Below the pieces are notes generated by a model. The model saw nothing but the letters and a program-made list of their open reading frames with translations. It did no database searches and was not told the DNA's origin. Positions 24,527 through 35,333 of a DNA stretch of 64,000 bases are shown in pieces. Source of the DNA: Juglans regia (lineage: Eukaryota; Streptophyta; Magnoliopsida; Fagales; Juglandaceae); NCBI RefSeq assembly GCF_001411555.2, contig NC_049910.1, positions 32,459,150 through 32,523,149 on the forward strand, given 5' to 3'. Within the stretch, counting starts at the first letter, position 1. Each line of letters starts with the position of its first letter. Both the position numbers and the translations under genes were made by a program.

Positions 24527-25268
24527 TGCTACAAGTACCCGGCATTGGGTACCTTTAGCGGAATCGGCTGACGTGGTTAATGCCACATCAGTCGATATTA
24601 TTAAAAAAAAAAAAAACCAGCGATTTCAAAAAATCAAACTCATCCCAGAGTGAACGCCAAAATCAGTCTGAGAAGCACATCAAACCCATCCTAGAAAAAA
24701 TTTGTTGTTTTGAAAATGATTTTTTGGGTGGTTGTTTTAGGAGTGGCTGCCTTGTTCTTTGATCTTTCTATATTTTGAACAGTGGAGACAAGAAAACGGT
24801 TTTCTCCTTCTCCTTCTCCTTCTTCTTTTTCTTCTTCATGTTTCTTCTCTACTCGTCTTTTTTTTTCCTGTTCTTGTTTGAATATTTTGAATGCGTTCTT
24901 GTTCCTGTTCTTCTCCACTCAAGTTGCAAACTTATGCCCAGTGGATACTCGTTTAGAAAAAACTGAAAGAAGAAAAAAATTCATATATTCAAACTTATCC
25001 ACACATTCAGGAAAAAAAAAGGTTGAGAAATAACACAACAAAATCACCCAAAATCACCAAATTTTAGAAGAAGAAGATGAGAAGAACCTAACTTGCGTTC
25101 ATCTTCGTTGGTAGACGAAGAAGATGAGAAGAAGACCCAACCTTTCATGCTTTGTTCATGGGTAGACGAAGAAGACGAACCTGTCGTTTGGGTTAAACAC
25201 AAAACATGTCGTTTCAATTTTTCCACGTGGAGGGACGGGGGTTTCCCACGTCGAGTGCAAGTAGACTT
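24527..25268. other. possible non-autonomous MULE
   Basis: The left edge has CTACAAGTACCCGGCATTGGG and then GACGTGG; the right edge, inverted, has CTACTTGCACTCG and then CCACGTGG. Internal purine/pyrimidine strings (CTTCTCCTTCTCC and GACGAAGAAGATGAGAAGAA) resemble the subterminal DNA of the large MULE. The ends are only partly similar and I see no convincing 9-bp duplication. Confidence 0.3.
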
Positions 25269-25354
25269 TTTGTTGAATACATAAGTTATTCTTTTATCAA
25301 ATGATGTGTTCTATACATCATTCACATCACTTATTTTAAAATAGTAGAGAATAT

Positions 25355-25520
25355 TACAATGAAGCCATACATCACACATTTTTACTTAATTAATATGTAA
25401 TTTATCATTTTTTTCTTTTTATTTAAACACATATTTAAGTTTTAAGATAGACGGATAAAAATGATAAATCACATGTTGATTAAGTGGAAGTGTGTGATGT
25501 AAGGCTTTCACGTAGAATTT
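25355..25520. repeat. foldback MITE with ATCACAC arms
   Basis: The arms TACATCACACATTTTTACTT and its inverse (AAGTGGAAGTGTGTGATGTA) form a hairpin of about 70 bp per side around a TTTAAACACATATTTAAG-type centre. A related copy lies at 31553-31742. Confidence 0.7.
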
Positions 25521-26642
25521 ATCTAAATGGTAAGATTTGATCTGTAAAATTCAAATTTTAAAAATTAACATTAAAATCAAATTATATCAAATAAACAGTA
25601 TATAGAAGATTTAGAATAACAATATCCTAAATATAATATAGCCACCTAAAAAGAACGTTAACAATTTTCAAGTCGATTACAATTAATTTATATATGCATG
25701 TCATCTCCACCATTAACTTTTAACAATGATTTTTCCATCAACTTTTTTAAAGATTTTTTTCATTGCTAAATCCCAATTATTTTTTGTAGTAAATTAGTTA
25801 GACATATACTATTATTATTATTTTTTTTTATAGAAGACATATATACTAATTAATTCCTGAGATGATGATCTCCTACTTCCTAGACTAGTGTAGGCCCTTG
25901 GACTTTTTCCCATGTCTAAACTTCAGAACTTAACCACAAAGGAAGATAAAATGGTCCCTAGCTAGCTTTGTTTTTTAAATTCAATACATGATCTTCCCTT
26001 AATTAATATATAGGAGTTTTAAATTCTTGTGTATATATATATAGCATATTATATATTGGTCCTAAGGGATCATGAAAAATGCAACTCTATATATATTGAC
26101 ACGTATGAAGTGAAATAAACAGTCAACGTAGAAAGAGAAGTGCTACTTTTTTTATTTTCACACTATATATCAATATGAGATTTATTATTTTTATCATTCT
26201 ATTTAAATATACATATTTATACATTAATATATCTATATATATGTATATTTAAATAAAAAATAAATAAAAAAATTATACGTTGATGCATGATACAAGAAAT
26301 GATAAATAAAATTTTTCACGTTGAAATTACATAACCATGATTTATAATTATGACGTCTCTTCTTTATTTAAGTCCCGACATGATCTTTAATAATATTATT
26401 AAAATTGATGATGATTAATATTAATTTATTATTAAAAATAATTATAAACTATATATCTAGATTCTAAACACTTCTACGGCTCAAGTAACTTCGGCTCAGA
26501 TCTTAAAGTACTTATCTAAGAGCCTAATAAGACTTAAGATTCAATAAATTAATCTCGACCTTCCATTTAAAATATAAATGGTCGAGATGATCATGTTGTC
26601 CAAGGAGCAATCTAACTAGTAATGCATACTGATCTTTCTTTC
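25521..26642. other. AT-rich intergenic DNA
   Basis: No gene seen. It contains one of three scattered copies of a GGCCCTTGGACTTT-like block (about 25890; others near 12770 and 15505) and a loose foldback at about 26140-26330 with ATATGAGATTTATTATTTTT words. Confidence 0.4.
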
Positions 26643-26814
26643 GAGTAATGCTACATACAGTCGTAGAATGCGTAAATATCGTGCAGTCACTTTAAAAAAG
26701 AGTGGAATCTATTATTAAAAAATTAATTTCTTTTCATGTGAATCTCATATTTATTCACTTTTTTTAAAATAACTGTACGATATTTATACACTCACAACTA
26801 TAAATATCATTTCT
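26643..26814. repeat. foldback MITE, CGTGCAGTCA family
   Basis: The arms contain GTAAATATCGTGCAGTCACT and its inverse (ACTGTACGATATTTATACAC). Total about 170 bp, no ORF. The same family occurs at 28084-28244 and 50902-51072. Transcription through it would give a long hairpin. Confidence 0.75.
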
Positions 26815-27259
26815 TATTTTTTAATGAGATAGCCCTTACGTACGTGAGACACATTTTATAAAACCTTATCTGTTAAATAAACAAAAAATCAGAACGATGG
26901 TCCAATCACCTCGATCAAGATCGGTGGCCGATTGGGTGGCCATTTACGTCATATAAATTAAGTAGAGTAATTAAAGTCATTTTTTTTTCGAACTAAGTGG
27001 ATGCATTTCTTGGATCTGGCTGTCTTTCGTGGACGAATATTCTCATGGTAATCCATCGTTGCATGATTTTTTAACCCTAGTTATGGGGAAGAAATACCTT
27101 TATTTTGCCTCGTACAAGGATATATATATATATATATATATACTAATTATTAATTAGACGTCTAATACTCTTGTCAATGGCACATCAAGGACATGCTCAT
27201 ATATATATTATTTACTTATAAGACCATAAGATGATATATTAATATGCTCAGTTGGAAGG

Positions 27260-27545
27260 TGGGTATAATATATAAGAGATGTTATAGACAATTGCTGTGG
27301 AGAACCTTTGGAGAACCGTTGTTCAAGTGGAGATGAAACGTCCCGTTTCATTTGATGACTCAAACGTCCCTTCCCTTCCCTTCGTCTTCTCCATCCCAAC
27401 CAAGCATATCCCTTCGTCTTCTCCACTCCTGGTTGTCTCCACCAAGCCACCATCGAAGACCGCTTCATCATATCCACTTAGAACAACTCATTCTCTTCTC
27501 CAATCAGATCTAGTCTCCACAAAGCCACAAAGCCACTCATAGCAA
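27260..27545. other. orphan block of CTTCGTCTTCTCC sequence
   Basis: It carries CCCTTCGTCTTCTCC twice and CTCCACAAAGCCAC words that match the leader and subterminal repeats of the large MULE (15900-16140). It is probably a fragment of a related element, with no termini visible. Reading frames through it look like by-products of composition. Confidence 0.3.
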
Positions 27546-27792
27546 CCCATTCTCTTCTCAATATATAATATGTATATATCCTCTACTTTTCATCTCTAGT
27601 CATTTGAGTGTCCAAACTCTATTATTTATGTGGGCCTAGGGGCCAATGTTGTAACATAATTTCAAATAATAATTCAAAGTCAATTTTAATTTTTTGGGGA
27701 CCTAAATTCTATAAGAGTCATTATATTCTCAAGTTGATTTATAGAACACATTATTTATCTCACTTAAATGGTAAAAATTTGCCAAGTACTTA

Positions 27793-27875
27793 ATGGACTG
27801 ATGGCACACACCCCATTTTCCAAATGAAAGGCATGTGTGTTCGAAACTCCCTCCCTATTGTATAAAAAAATAGTA
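27793..27875 (+). mobile_element. possible SINE fragment
   Basis: An A-box-like GACTGATGGCACAC and a B-box-like GTGTTCGAAACTCC, followed by an A-rich tail, lie in the spacing expected of a plant tRNA-derived SINE. It is short and has no clear target duplication. Confidence 0.35.
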
Positions 27876-27989
27876 AAAATTTAATTTGTAAGATTTTAAT
27901 TTTAAAAATTTATCTTTTAAATTAAATTAAATTATATAAATACTTCATTATGTGTATTCTATACACTAGTTTAATAATAGAATACACAT

Positions 27990-28063
27990 AATGGGAGGCT
28001 TAGCGCAGCTGTGAATTATGATTCTAGCCGATTAATGTTAGCCCTTCGAATCCATTAGCGTGC
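27990..28063 (+). mobile_element. tRNA-like SINE remnant
   Basis: TTAGCGCAGCTG (A-box-like) and CCTTCGAATCC (B-box-like) are spaced about as in a tRNA. The acceptor and anticodon stems do not pair properly, so I do not call a functional tRNA. A SINE remnant is the simplest reading. Confidence 0.3.
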
Positions 28064-28083
28064 AGAAGCCATCTTTTTTGCGT

Positions 28084-28244
28084 AAGAGAAATGATAGTTA
28101 GTCGTGTAATGATTTTTAAAAAAAAATGAATAAATATGAGATTTATTTAAAAAAGATTAATTTTTTAATAATAAATTTTATTTTTTTTCAAAATGACTGC
28201 ACAATACTTACACACTCTATAACTATATATATCATTACTCCTTT
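28084..28244. repeat. foldback MITE, CGTGCAGTCA family, degraded left arm
   Basis: The right arm AAAATGACTGCACAATACTT and the shortened left arm GTCGTGTAATGATTTTTAAA are inverted relatives. It is the same family as 26643-26814. It lies about 230 bases upstream of the DLK2-like TATA box. Confidence 0.6.
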
Positions 28245-28282
28245 ATTAATTACTAATAATCCAGTGCTCTTTGTTCCTACAT

Positions 28283-28320
<38 letters not shown>

Positions 28321-28472
28321 CACAAGATATATGAGTAATGCTAGTTCTAAATAATATATATGCTTTTTGTAAAAAAATAAATCTCATTAATAATTTTTTT
28401 TTTTTTTAAGATAGAATCTACATTTTTATCAGGACTTACACAAGCTTGTCCAACTCATATAAATCATTCCTC

Positions 28473-28483
28473 TGTATATAGAG
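28473..28483 (+). promoter_or_regulatory. TATA box of the DLK2-like gene
   Basis: TGTATATAGAG lies 118 bases upstream of the start codon at 28601, leaving a leader of about 90 bases if transcription starts 25-35 bases downstream. It is the best TATA match in the proximal promoter. Confidence 0.5.
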
Positions 28484-28600
28484 GTGTGTGTAGTAGAGGC
28501 CAGGAAACAGCGAACGCCACCAAATACAGCTTAGCTTTTCAACTCTCTCCTACACTTGCTTCCCTGCTCTTTTCTTCTTTTTCTTCTTCCTCTTCCGAAC

Positions 28601-30093
28601 ATGGTGCTGACAGAAAAGGATCTTTCGACTGCCTTGAACGCAAAAATCATTGGGTCAGGAAGTGAAGTCATGGTTCTGGCACATGGGTTTGGGGGAGACC
28701 AGTCTGTCTGGGACAAAATCCTTCCCTCCTTGTCTCAACATTACAGTGTTCTTATTTTCGACTGGAACTTTTCTGGTGCCATTGATCAAGATCTAAACCT
28801 CTACGATCCTGTCAAGTACTCTTCGTACGATGCTTTTGCCAATGACTTAGTTGAACTCCTAGATGAGATGAGGCTAAAGTCTTTGGTTTTTGTTGGACAT
28901 TCCATGTCTGGTATGATTGGATGCATCGCTTCCATCAAAAGACCCGACCTCTTTAAGAGGCTCATCCTCGTTGGGTCTTCACCAAGGTACTTATAAACAC
29001 CATATCTTTCTGTTTCTTAATGGTTTTTTCTTCGGATGAGACTTACAAACACACACATACACACACACAAATGTAAATAAATCTTTTGGCAATTAGTTGT
29101 GGATCATTTGTTTATGGTCGGCTGTTCTCTGATTCTTGTTCATGTTCTTGATCTTTCCTCTTCCTTCTTGTAATTTATTTTGTTCTTGTTTTGGGATTTG
29201 ATCCAGGCACACCCATTTAACTGATCAAAAGCATATTAAATATTGTTTCTAGATTTGCCATATCAGATACATATGATTTAGCGAGCTCTTTTCTCCAGTT
29301 TTTTCGATTTAAGTCCTCGTTTGTTTTGAGAAAACATCTCATCTCATCTAATTATTATAATTTTTTCAATTTTTAATACAAAATAAAATAAACAATTCAA
29401 TTTTTTTAAATCTCAAAATAAAAATAATATTAAAAAATATATTCTAATAATATTTTATTCAATTTTTTAATTTTAATTTCATCTCATCTTATCTCCGAAA
29501 ACAAACGAGCCCATTTTTCTCAAATATTAGAATAATTATGATCTATTTGTACAGTATTTGATAAATATTTTAATCATAAAGAGATACTGTAAAATAAATT
29601 TATAAATTAAAGTATATTGATGTAATATGTTAAATTATAAAATTATTTTTATTATAAATCAAAATAGATCTAACATATATTATAAAAAATCATATCAATT
29701 TATGAATTTAATTTTATAGAATATAATTGTAACTGTAATATTTTTATTGCAGTTAGAATGCGACATATAAATACACATAAGTCATCAAAATTTAGAATTA
29801 AAAAATCAAGCCAATATTTCTAATAGATCATCATGTATATATATTATATGAATGATGTTATGCTTTAATTGCTTTCGGTAGAAGTACTCACCGCCACAAC
29901 TGCATGGATAATTACTCTCTTTGGGGATATACATGGATTCTATCTAGAAAAGATCATGACCTCGAGCACAACCTAACTAATTAAGTGCATCTCATGTTTT
30001 GACTGTACGAATGAATATGCTTGTAATTTGAAGTGCTTTATCAACCCCCCCCCCCCCCCCCCCCCCCCCAAACACACACACACACACACACAC

Positions 30094-30154
<61 letters not shown>

Positions 30155-30981
30155 CAGTCAATCAAACACGCAGACACAAAATAGGGTTAATGTTAACGAT
30201 GGTGCCGGCCGGGGTTCCATTGACTTTTGTCTTATTCTAGCCCAGTGGAGTTTATATATCTGCAGGTTTATATATTTGTAGCCGGCCAGTGGAGTACCTT
30301 TTTATATATTTATGAAAACAAAGACTTTAATATTATCGGACTAAATAGCTAGCGGACATACATGAGCTAGGCAAGCTTAATTAAACTAAAGAAAAGCGCC
30401 AGTACTGTTCCTAAATTTCCACTATTTTGACTTGTTTCCCAGTTTAAAACAGCTTATTTTGGACGCATGCTTACAGATGTTAGTGATGCTTGATTATCTC
30501 ATTTATATACATCGCGCGTGTGCATGTGTATAGGTACATAAACACCAAGGGTTATGAAGGTGGATTTGGGAACTCAGACATCGAGCAGATCATTTCAAAC
30601 GTCGAATCCAACTATCAAAACTGGGCTTCAGCCTTTGCTTCTCTTGCAGTCGACACAAAAGATCCCCCTTCGGTAGATAAGTTTGCAAAATGCTTGGCAA
30701 GAATGAGAGCTGAAGTGGCACTTCCCTTGGCCAAAACTGTATTTTACAGCGATGAAAGACAAGTTCTCGACATGGTCATTACTCCATGCACAATCATCCA
30801 GACCACCAAGGACTGTGTTGTCCCAAATTCAGTGCCACTCTATATGCAGAAGAAAATCAAAGGAAAGTCGACTGTGGAAATGATAGAAGGTGATGGACAT
30901 TTTCCACAGCTAACTGCGCATCTCCAGTTCCTTGATGTGCTAGGACGTGTCCTGGGTTTTCATGATCTTGGTCGTGATTAA
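28601..30981 (+). CDS. DLK2: DLK2-type alpha/beta hydrolase of the D14/KAI2 family
   Basis: Two exons, 28601-28986 and 30534-30981, join across a GT-AG intron inside an Arg codon to give 277 residues. The family hydrolyses or perceives butenolide signals such as strigolactones and karrikin-like compounds; DLK2 is the least understood branch and its ligand role is unsettled. Visible features: LAHGFG (residues 27-32) for the oxyanion hole; the nucleophile elbow GHSMSG with Ser101; Asp222 in TTKDCVVP; His251 in GDGHFP; a four-helix lid in the middle. All triad residues are present. Length and the single intron match the family. LYDPVKYSSYDAF and SPRYINTKGYEGGF fit DLK2 better than D14 or KAI2. 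The 1.5-kb intron holds a foldback MITE and a large compound microsatellite. The start is the first ATG after the TATA box and the frame is open from there. Confidence 0.9.
29313..29513. repeat. foldback MITE, GATGAG family, in the DLK2 intron
   Basis: The ends GTCCTCGTTTGTTTT and AAAACAAACGAGCCC are inverted. CATCTCATCTCATCT and its relatives sit just inside each end, with an AATAATATTAAAAAA-type centre. Confidence 0.75.
30045..30149 (+). repeat. compound microsatellite: C run, AC, AT, then GA
   Basis: A run of about 25 C is followed by about eleven AC units, a short ACATACATATATATATA stretch and about twenty GA units. It lies in the DLK2 intron about 400 bases before exon 2. Reading frames across it (poly-Pro, poly-His-Thr or poly-Leu-Ser) are meaningless. 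Confidence 0.95.
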
Positions 30982-31552
30982 TGTACAACAGATAACATAA
31001 TTACCTCATGAGATATATAATATATCGATCTAATTAAGTTAAGGAATAGATCATGCAGATAATTAATTAGACTAGCTAGCTAGCTAAGCTAGCTAGGAGT
31101 ACTACTTGTAATTTCATGTTCATGTACTGTTCGTTTATGGCTAGTTAATGGGATAGAGTTAGGAGCTGCATGCATGCATGGTTAATTAATTTGGACACGT
31201 ATGATGATGTTTCGTCTTATTGGAGTACTTTCAAGTTGTTTATTTAATTAAAAGCTTTGTGAAGTTCATTATTAATAATGTTGTCCTGAAATTAATACTT
31301 TGGTTCTAATGGTAAGCAAGTACTGGTGGAAAGTAATTGCTTTTGTGTCGATCATTCATTGGATGTATGTTAGGCTAGAATTAATTGTGTTATTCATACC
31401 TCAAACTCAACAAATATCATTAACTCATTAAAATTATTTTTTTAATAATAGATATCCTTCTTTTAAAATATAGTATGTGAGAGTTGAGCACTTTAAAACT
31501 ATATATATTATTATTAAAAACAATTAACAAACTAATTTCTACCTAATAAAAA

Positions 31553-31742
31553 AATTCTACATATTATTTCTTACACCATACACCAACATGTAATTTATCA
31601 TTTTTGTTCTTTTATTTTATTATTTTTGTTCTTCTATTTAAATACATATATATTAATATGAAAATATGTGTATTTAAATACAAAAATAAAAATAATAAAT
31701 CACATATTGACGTGGTGTAGAGTTTATAAGTAACATTTATCC
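31553..31742. repeat. foldback MITE, relative of 25355-25520
   Basis: The arms have ACACCAACATGTAATTTATC and the inverse AATAAATCACATATTGACGT around a centre of TTTAAATACATATAT and its inverse. Non-coding. Confidence 0.6.
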
Positions 31743-31860
31743 AAAATTAAAGATAATCTTATTCATAGCGAGAAGATTACCTACCATAAAAAAACTTAAT
31801 CCCAACAAATCGGAGATAATCTTATCTATTATCATCAACACGTGTTTCAACATTAATTTC

Positions 31861-32050
31861 AGGGCTAGTTTCGATCTCAAACTCATTTCAATTCATCATT
31901 ATAATTTTTTTAAATTTTAACATAAAATATAATAAATAATTTAAGTTTTTTAAATTCTAAAATAATAATAATAATAAAAAATAATATTCTAATAATATTT
32001 TATCATCTCAACTTAATTCAATTTAACTCAATTCAATATCTAAATGCGTT
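31861..32050. repeat. foldback MITE, GATGAG family
   Basis: The left end GATCTCAAACTCATTTCAAT and the right end CAACTTAATTCAATTTAACT with TAAATGCG are imperfect counterparts of other copies. It is degraded. Confidence 0.5.
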
Positions 32051-32498
32051 TTTAATATTTATTATGAAAAATTTATAAGGTACTAATAATTCAAAAGGAT
32101 AATATATAAACTCCTTTTAATTTTTTTAAAAAAATTTACACAATTTCTTATTATTTATACAATCTTCACCTATTATATTTTTTTAAAATTTTATTATTAA
32201 ATATTTAATATATGAATAATGAATAAAAAAATTAAATTAATTTAAAAAAAATAAATTTAAAAAATATTAAAAAAATATTAAAAAAAATTATATATGGATG
32301 TTGTATAGCATTAATAAGAGATCACCTGAAAAAGTGAAAACCAACCCATCACTCCCTCATTAACAAGTAGCCGTTAGTTATAGATCAGGCTTTTTCTAGG
32401 CCATTAATGATGGCTATCAGCTTCAAGCTGTCCTTGCAAACCGTCTAATTAATGGTGGCCATCAGCTTCAAGTTGTCAGGCTCTTTCTTGGATATTAA

Positions 32499-32703
32499 GG
32501 TTATGTTTCCATGTTAAAGTGAGTTGAGTTGAGTTGAGTTGAGTTGAAATGATAAAATATTGTTAGAATATTATTTTTTAATATTATTATTATTTTGAGA
32601 TTTGAAAAAGTTGAATTGTTTATTATATTTTGTATTAGGATTTGAAAAAGTTGTAATGATGAGTTGAGATGAGTTGAGATGAGTTTGAGATCCAAACGAA
32701 GCC
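32499..32703. repeat. foldback MITE, GATGAG family
   Basis: It begins with GTTTCCATG followed by four GAGTT units and ends with GATGAGTTTGAGATCC then AAACGAAGCC. The centre has ATTATTATTATTTTGAGATT. Imperfectly inverted ends, non-coding. Confidence 0.6.
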
Positions 32704-34310
32704 AAGAGCCGTGTTACGGTCATTAAAATTGTGTTTCGAATAAAGTCATCGAATAATATTTTTTGATTTTTAATTTTTTTATATATTTTTTTAATCATCA
32801 TGAATATTTTATAAAAAAATAAAAAATTTACAACATCATTAAAAAATATTTACTTAATTATTAAATAAATAAAAAATCATTCGAGACACAATTCAAATCC
32901 TAAATTCAAAATCCAAAATATTTCTGAAATATTAATACGAATACTGCTACATCTCAAAGATGTAGTATGAGAATCTATCAAAAAGGTAAAATTAATTTTT
33001 TTATTATTAATTTTTTTATATATATATTTATATATTTTTTAATCATTATAAATATTTTTAAAAAAAATAAAAAATTCATAACATCATTAAAAAATATTTC
33101 ATTAATCACTAAGTGAAAAAAATTCGATTCGGACACAAATTTAGATTTCAAAACATTTCTATATTAATATTATCTCATTTTAGATAAAATATTTTATTAA
33201 AAATTAAGTAAAATATTATTATAATATTATTTTTTTAAAATTTAAAAAATTTAAATTATTTATTATATTTTATATAGTAGTTTAAAAAAATTATAATAAT
33301 TATATGAAATTAAATAAGATGAAATAGTTTAATTTTATTAACCAAACCAATAAATTGACAATAAGCAGGCTAAAAAGTGGGTCTACAATAACTAAACAAA
33401 GCCTTTTTATTTTGGTAGGTTATAGTAGTTAAAAGGAAGTTTAATACTAGTATGATAATAAAATAAGATGAGATTAAGAGTTAAGATGAGTTGAAATATA
33501 TTTTAAAAATTTTCTATTTAAATTGAAAGTGAAATGAGATGATTTTAAGTTATTTGATAGGAGATCGATGTGGATCTCACAAATAATTGTATAGTATTTA
33601 TAATAATTTTATTTTATTTATAAATATAATTATAAGAAATAATCTTGAGAGAAGTCATTGTTTGGGAGTAGCCACTTTGCACATCTTATGTGTCATCATC
33701 CTAACTATCCATTTGGAGAAAAGAAATTAGTAGATTGTAGTGTGTGCATTGTGTGCACCACTATAATGGATGTTATACAGCACTACTCTAATTATAAATA
33801 AATTTATTTATATATAAATTACCTATCCACTTTTTATTTTTTATAATATATTTTATAATAATATTATAAGATGATAATATTTTTATAAAATCAAATGATA
33901 TAAAAATATATCAAATAAGAATATATTTTATTTACAATATTCTTAAATAATTATTTTGATATTTATAAAAACACTTTATTTTATAATTTTATTATTATAA
34001 AACTCATGTTCTCTCTGGTTCACCCACCGGAAAAGATGAAGGTGGAGTTTGGTGTGTAGCTAATTTGAGAGTGGGGCTATTCTGTCGGCCTACTCTTACG
34101 GTTTATCGGTACTGTCCATTATTTTTTATATTTTTTTTATATATTTAAATATATTTAAAATCACTTTCTTAATCACTAAGTAAAAAAAAAAAAATTTTGA
34201 CTAACGGTTAAATGGAGTGATCAAAGTGGAGAGGCAAATTAGTTTTTTTCAAAGAAAAAAGCTGAATGTTTTTTCCTTTTTCGTTGACATTCTGAAAAGC
34301 TGCTAATTTG

Positions 34311-34416
34311 AAAGTTTGTCGTGTTGCAAAGATATTATAAATCATTTTAAAATCTCAGGTAGAAAAGTTTGTCGTGTTGCAAAGATATTATAAATCATTT
34401 TAAAATCTCAGGTAGA
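34311..34416 (+). repeat. exact 53-bp tandem duplication
   Basis: A 53-base unit starting AAAGTTTGTCGTGTTGC and ending TCTCAGGTAGA occurs at 34311-34363 and again, apparently identical, at 34364-34416. This is a recent local duplication. Confidence 0.9.
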
Positions 34417-35333
34417 CCCCTCAACTTGAAAGGATAAGACACATAAATCATTAGAAGTGCTCTAATTTAGATTCAGCATCCCATTTGCTAAGGGACTTGT
34501 GTGAGTCCCTTTTGCATACTGAGGGGTCAATAGTCCTTTACATGCACAAGGGTTTGAACAGTACTAGTGTCGGTGTTGCACCGGGGTTTTGGATTATTCC
34601 CAACACTCCGTGCAACCAAGGCAAAGAAAGTTGTGACCAACCATTAGCCCCCATACTCCATAGCTTAGGGCGGGGGTCTTCCCCCTTATAGCCCCCATCG
34701 CATTTGACGGCAGATACTCTTGTTAAAAGGTTACAAACCTAAGGAGTCAATTAATAAAATTGAAAAACCAAGCGGCGAAATGATAAACATTGATAGATTA
34801 CTTGCGGCAAAGTTCTACTACAAATCATAGCCCGTAGATTTCTCTCTCAAGTAGAATTATTCTATTTATAAGTCGGTATGTAGAATATATAATTCTTATC
34901 ATTTAAATGACAAGATTTAATATGTAATACTCAAATTTTAAAATTTACTTTTAAATCAAATCATTCCACGTAAGCGTTTTGCTAGGTGCCCGGCTTTTAA
35001 ATAGAATTTCTCATGCATAAAAAATGTTTTTGTTTGTGTTGTTACTTCGATCCTTATTGTCAACCTCAACTTAAAACTGTTTTTTCTTTTATTTAACATG
35101 ATAATTGCATATTTCCTCATTTTCCCTCTACCCAATTTCGTCTCTTCTAGGCCTACTTTGGGGCTCTGTGGGCTTATTGGTCGGGGGATGTTTTCTCTTC
35201 TATGGGCACATCACCTGAGAGGCCTTCAACAGCCCCTTTGCTTTTGCTGGACCCTTGAAAATATCTGTGTCACTCTCAGCTCTCTCCCACTTCACACTCT
35301 CCCTGGCCGATTAAAAACAAAGCCGAACAAGAT

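Larger units (their letters stand above)
30982..35333. other. AT-rich intergenic region between DLK2 and the hydrolase gene
   Basis: The first 250 bases likely hold the DLK2 3' UTR. The rest is very AT-rich and carries foldback repeats (31553-31742, 31861-32050, 32499-32703, and looser ones near 33175-33345 and 33465-33560) plus a 53-bp tandem duplication at 34311-34416. A less AT-rich block at 34440-34740 has no recognisable coding. The promoter of the hydrolase gene should lie in the last few hundred bases. Confidence 0.5.

Noticed and set aside
27990..28063. A tRNA gene
   Set aside because: A and B boxes are present but the stems do not pair and the acceptor end is wrong; kept only as a low-confidence SINE remnant.
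8834..28472. HCF101 or another syntenic host gene between VRN5 and DLK2
   Set aside because: I looked for open, family-like coding stretches and found only transposon-related ones; a sensitive protein search could still find remnants.
30033..30281. ORFs with poly-Pro, His-Thr and Arg-Glu runs
   Set aside because: Translation of a compound microsatellite inside the DLK2 intron.
28601..30981. Strigolactone receptor D14 or karrikin receptor KAI2
   Set aside because: Same family and intact triad, but the wording around the lid and LYDPVKYSSYDAF favours DLK2; a tree would settle it.
34440..34740. A less AT-rich block with a 68-residue ORF
   Set aside because: No family resemblance, no splice or promoter signal that I could support; left as unrecognised intergenic DNA.
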